From SOKG01 sp964449845 (GTDB taxonomy: Bacteria > Chloroflexota > Dehalococcoidia > SZUA-161), in the NCBI GenBank assembly GCA_964449845.1, contig CAYVES010000132.1:1-7087 (forward strand): a stretch of DNA of 7,087 nt, written 5' to 3'. Within the stretch, counting starts at the first letter, position 1, and the number at the start of each line of letters is the position of its first letter. Shown one piece after another: positions 5,862 to 7,087 of the stretch. The notes under the pieces were generated by a model. It was not told the origin of the DNA and searched no databases. It saw nothing but the letters and a program-made list of their open reading frames with translations. Both the position numbers and the translations under genes were made by a program.

Positions 5862-6103
5862 TAGTCTACCTCAACCACGATCTTGCCCGCCATGCCAAAG
5901 CCGATGGCAACCTGGGCTCGATCTACCAGGAGAGTCACCGGGCCCCGCATGAACATCGCGCTCACCTTGGTTATGCGCTTACCCGGTCGGATGCCCAGGG
6001 AATTGAGGCGGTTGACCAAGCTGTGTCCCCCCATTATCTGAACCACCCTTCCCGACTGCCCGGCCTGCAGGTGGTTCACTGTTATTTGACTTTTTCCGCT
6101 CAA
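5861..6103 (-). CDS. feoA: Ferrous iron transport protein A (FeoA)
   Basis: Small cytosolic SH3-like protein, 80 residues, thought to assist FeoB-dependent Fe(II) uptake, probably by contacting the G domain. The family pattern is visible: HLQAGQSGRVVQIMGG (11-26), LVNRLNSLGIRPGKRI (29-44), MRGPVTLLVDRAQVAIGFGMAGKIVVEV (52-79). The TTG start at 6103 is chosen because GAGG precedes it by 4 nt; no ATG lies in a better place. The TAG stop overlaps the feoB GTG by one base. The 116-bp gap to the dtxR-family gene carries candidate metal-regulator boxes, so feoAB may have its own controlled promoter in addition to read-through from dtxR. Confidence 0.93.
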   Translation of the reverse strand: MSGKSQITVNHLQAGQSGRVVQIMGGHSLVNRLNSLGIRPGKRITKVSAMFMRGPVTLLVDRAQVAIGFGMAGKIVVEVD

Positions 6104-6162
6104 GAGGCCTCTTTCTCGGAGAGGGTACCGGCTTTAACGCTACTCATCAGCCCTCATTTCCT

Positions 6163-6194
6163 TTAGCACCATCCTAATGTTAGCACCGACTAAC
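6163..6194. promoter_or_regulatory. Candidate DtxR-family operator(s) upstream of feoA
   Basis: GTTAG-N6-CTAAC (6179-6194) has the same ends and 16-bp length as the palindrome in front of the dtxR gene. A looser TTAG-N7-CTAA (6163-6177) lies immediately beside it, and TTAGCACC occurs twice (6163-6170 and 6180-6187). A weak minus-strand promoter (TTCAAC 6202-6207, then a poor -10 at about 6177-6184) would be covered by the main box. The match to the second operator is seen; iron or manganese control is inferred. Confidence 0.6.
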
Positions 6195-6219
6195 TTTCGG
6201 CGTTGAAAAAAATAGAGCT

Positions 6220-6702
6220 TTAGCTGTCTGCCCCGAAGCATCTTGCCACTATATCTTGATCACGCTCACCATGCTCAAAGTAGTACTTGAACCCTTTATG
6301 CCACAGAGGTTCTCCCTTGGGGCAGCTCAAAACAAACTCTACGAACTTCGCCAGCCTCTCCAGGCCAGTGTGGCTCAGCGAGTGCTCCATCTTGCAGGCA
6401 TCTTCCTGGGCTATCTCACGATTAACATCCAGCACTTCAGAGAGGAAGCGAAAGAGCACCTCGTGGCGGTGCATGACGTCCTCTGCTATCCTCCGGCCCT
6501 CGCGAGTAAGCTCGACATGTCCGTATCTCTTATGCTTGACAAGGCCGTCTTCCGAAAGCTTGTGCAAAGCGGCGGTGACGCTGGGCTTCTTCACCCCCAG
6601 CCTTCTGCTGATTTGGGTTACCCTAACCTCGGGCTCCTCCTCGCGGAGCTTGGCTATCGCCTCGAGGTAGTCTTCCATGCTGGCAGTCTGTTCGCTTACC
6701 AT
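6220..6702 (-). CDS. DtxR/MntR-family metal-dependent transcriptional repressor
   Basis: Cytosolic metal-sensing repressor, 160 residues. The winged helix-turn-helix lies at about 9-70 (VTQISRRLGVKKPSVTAALHKLSEDGLV 28-55, wing GHVELTREG 61-69), followed by the metal-binding and dimerisation domain (about 73-125). By hand alignment, D11, E14, H80, E106 and H107 occupy five of the six MntR ligand positions, while C103 (DACKMEH) takes the place of MntR Glu99 and matches the DtxR/IdeR Cys102. DtxR ancillary-site residues Glu83 and His98 appear replaced by Phe84 and Gln99. There is no C-terminal SH3-like domain; the tail has CPKGEPLW (127-134). ATG 6702 is preceded by AGGGG at 4 nt. Upstream of feoAB in the same direction, it probably regulates Fe(II) uptake; metal preference (Fe versus Mn) is uncertain, so no symbol is given. 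Confidence 0.94.
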   Translation of the reverse strand: MVSEQTASMEDYLEAIAKLREEEPEVRVTQISRRLGVKKPSVTAALHKLSEDGLVKHKRYGHVELTREGRRIAEDVMHRHEVLFRFLSEVLDVNREIAQEDACKMEHSLSHTGLERLAKFVEFVLSCPKGEPLWHKGFKYYFEHGERDQDIVARCFGADS

Positions 6703-6716
6703 TCCGCCCCTGAACT

Positions 6717-6732
6717 GTTAGACTCGTCTAAC
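6717..6732. promoter_or_regulatory. DtxR-family operator in the dtxR promoter
   Basis: GTTAGAC-TC-GTCTAAC is a perfect 7-bp-arm palindrome of 16 bp. It begins just after the predicted transcript start of the regulator gene (about 6733 on the minus strand). The TTAG...CTAA form is typical of DtxR/IdeR/MntR-type boxes. Autorepression is the natural reading. Confidence 0.75.
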
Positions 6733-6739
6733 TATTCTA

Positions 6740-6769
6740 ATTATAAAAGGCATTTACCCTTCTTGTCAA
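6740..6769 (-). promoter_or_regulatory. Consensus sigma-70 promoter of the dtxR-feoAB cluster
   Basis: On the minus strand TTGACA (6764-6769), an 18-nt spacer and TATAAT (6740-6745) are perfect consensus hexamers. Transcription should start near 6733, 31 nt before the ATG, at the edge of the palindromic operator. A strong promoter held down by a bound repressor fits a metal-derepressed uptake operon. Confidence 0.85.
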
Positions 6770-7017
6770 CCCCTTTGGTCAGAAAAGGAGTTGCAAAGGT
6801 CTTACAAGCGGATCTCAGTTACCGGGTCGAAAAAGGGCGGATGAGTGGGAACAAATACGCTGCCAGGCAAGATAACCCTTTCGAAATTGACAAAGCGTTG
6901 GCTTGGGGGTATCATGCCGTCAGGTATTCAAGAGCGCTCCGTGTTGCGCTGAGAAGCAAACCTGTATGGGCGGCTGGCCACCAACGAATGGTGAAAACTG
7001 TGAGCGCATCCGGCTGT
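6770..7017. other. Non-coding stretch with no recognised gene
   Basis: The 385 bases beyond the dtxR start contain no ORF I can support. A plus-strand frame stays open to 7023, but it is the antisense continuation through dtxR and has no recognisable domain or ribosome binding site. Besides the dtxR promoter, this stretch holds a strong plus-strand promoter (listed separately) and a small hairpin, AGCGC (6933-6937) with GCGCT (6946-6950). It could hold an untranslated RNA or the leader of a gene beyond the window. Confidence 0.5.
6887..6915 (+). promoter_or_regulatory. Strong sigma-70-type promoter with no visible gene downstream
   Basis: TTGACA (6887-6892), a 17-nt spacer and TATCAT (6910-6915) give a near-consensus promoter on the plus strand, starting near 6922. 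The next 165 bases hold no convincing coding region, only a short hairpin and two palindromic repeats. It may serve a small RNA or a gene beyond 7087. Confidence 0.55.
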
Positions 7018-7049
7018 GGGTGAGTTGCCCGACGTCGGGCAACCTACCC
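7018..7049. repeat. Palindrome with a 20-bp perfect core
   Basis: GTTGCCCGAC (7024-7033) is followed directly by its reverse complement GTCGGGCAAC (7034-7043). Beyond one A/C mismatch and a G-T pair, GGGT (7018-7021) also pairs with ACCC (7046-7049). It looks like a dispersed intergenic palindrome. There is no T-run to make it a standard terminator. Confidence 0.7.
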
Positions 7050-7051
7050 AG

Positions 7052-7087
7052 CCGTTCGTGGTGAGCCCTTCGGCTCCGCTCAGGACA
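7052..7087. repeat. Dispersed hairpin repeat cut by the window edge
   Basis: The segment CCGTTCGTGGTGAGCC followed by GGCTCCGCTCAGGACA folds with GAGCC (7063-7067) against GGCTC (7072-7076), or TGAGC (7062-7066) against GCTCA (7078-7082). Sequences of the form 'GTTCGTGGTGAGC...GCTCAGGACA' are common dispersed repeats in environmental bacterial genomes, from memory. It shares TTCGT-GTGAGC with the palindrome at 105-129. The element probably continues past the end. Confidence 0.5.

Noticed and set aside
6139..6156. Tiny minus-strand frame ATG AGG GCT GAT GAG TAG before feoA (possible leader peptide)
   Set aside because: Five codons, with the AGGA only about one base before the ATG. Nothing else supports translation.
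6200..6229. Intrinsic terminator after dtxR (AGCT-rich hairpin followed by seven Ts on the minus strand)
   Set aside because: The stem is only 3-4 A/T-containing pairs with a tiny loop, too weak to support a terminator call, and feoAB read-through is plausible.
6256..7023. 255-codon plus-strand open frame
   Set aside because: It runs antisense through dtxR, whose domain and ligands are clear, and its product has no recognisable domain, no ribosome binding site and unnatural composition.
1..7087. CRISPR array, tRNA, rRNA, IS element or phage genes
   Set aside because: No regularly spaced direct repeats, no tRNA cloverleaf and no transposase or phage reading frame was seen. The repeats found are palindromic intergenic elements.

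Overview
The window (about 55% GC by eye) carries seven protein genes in three blocks. I read it as a bacterial chromosome segment, probably from an anaerobic or microaerophilic organism, because it has a ferrous-iron uptake operon under a DtxR-type regulator. The intergenic hairpin repeats and general gene style recall uncultivated Chloroflexota (Dehalococcoidia-like) genomes. That taxonomic guess is weak and comes from memory of repeat style, not from a search.

Left block (1-1533): hairpin repeats, then mnmE on the minus strand, a tRNA wobble-uridine modification GTPase. It has its own promoter and almost no 5' leader. A perfect 13-bp-stem hairpin (1539-1567) separates it from the divergent padR promoter.

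Middle block (1569-3875, plus strand): a small PadR-family repressor and an MFS transporter, 3 nt apart, form a two-gene operon. Its promoter is overlaid by a 36-bp imperfect dyad made of three GATATC-like boxes at 13-bp spacing, which is a good candidate for an autoregulatory operator. This promoter forces the padR start to GTG 1634 rather than ATG 1598. After a strong separate promoter comes a NYN-domain (PIN-like RNase fold) protein, whose best start is ATG 3279.

The convergent gap 3876-4154 holds two different MITE/REP-like inverted-hairpin elements.

Right block (4155-6769, minus strand): dtxR-family regulator, feoA and feoB in transcription order. feoA and feoB overlap by one base. A consensus promoter precedes dtxR, and GTTAG-N6-CTAAC boxes lie just downstream of that promoter and again in the dtxR-feoA gap. 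This suggests the regulator controls both itself and feoAB in response to Fe(II) or Mn(II). Its metal-ligand set looks like MntR with one ligand replaced by the DtxR-type Cys.

The last 385 bases (6703-7087) hold the dtxR promoter, a strong plus-strand promoter with no recognisable gene behind it, and two palindromic repeats. I see no CRISPR array, tRNA, rRNA, IS element or phage gene. Most of the window is ordinary housekeeping and transport. The points of interest are the regulatory sites, the hybrid metal site and the paired hairpin repeats.
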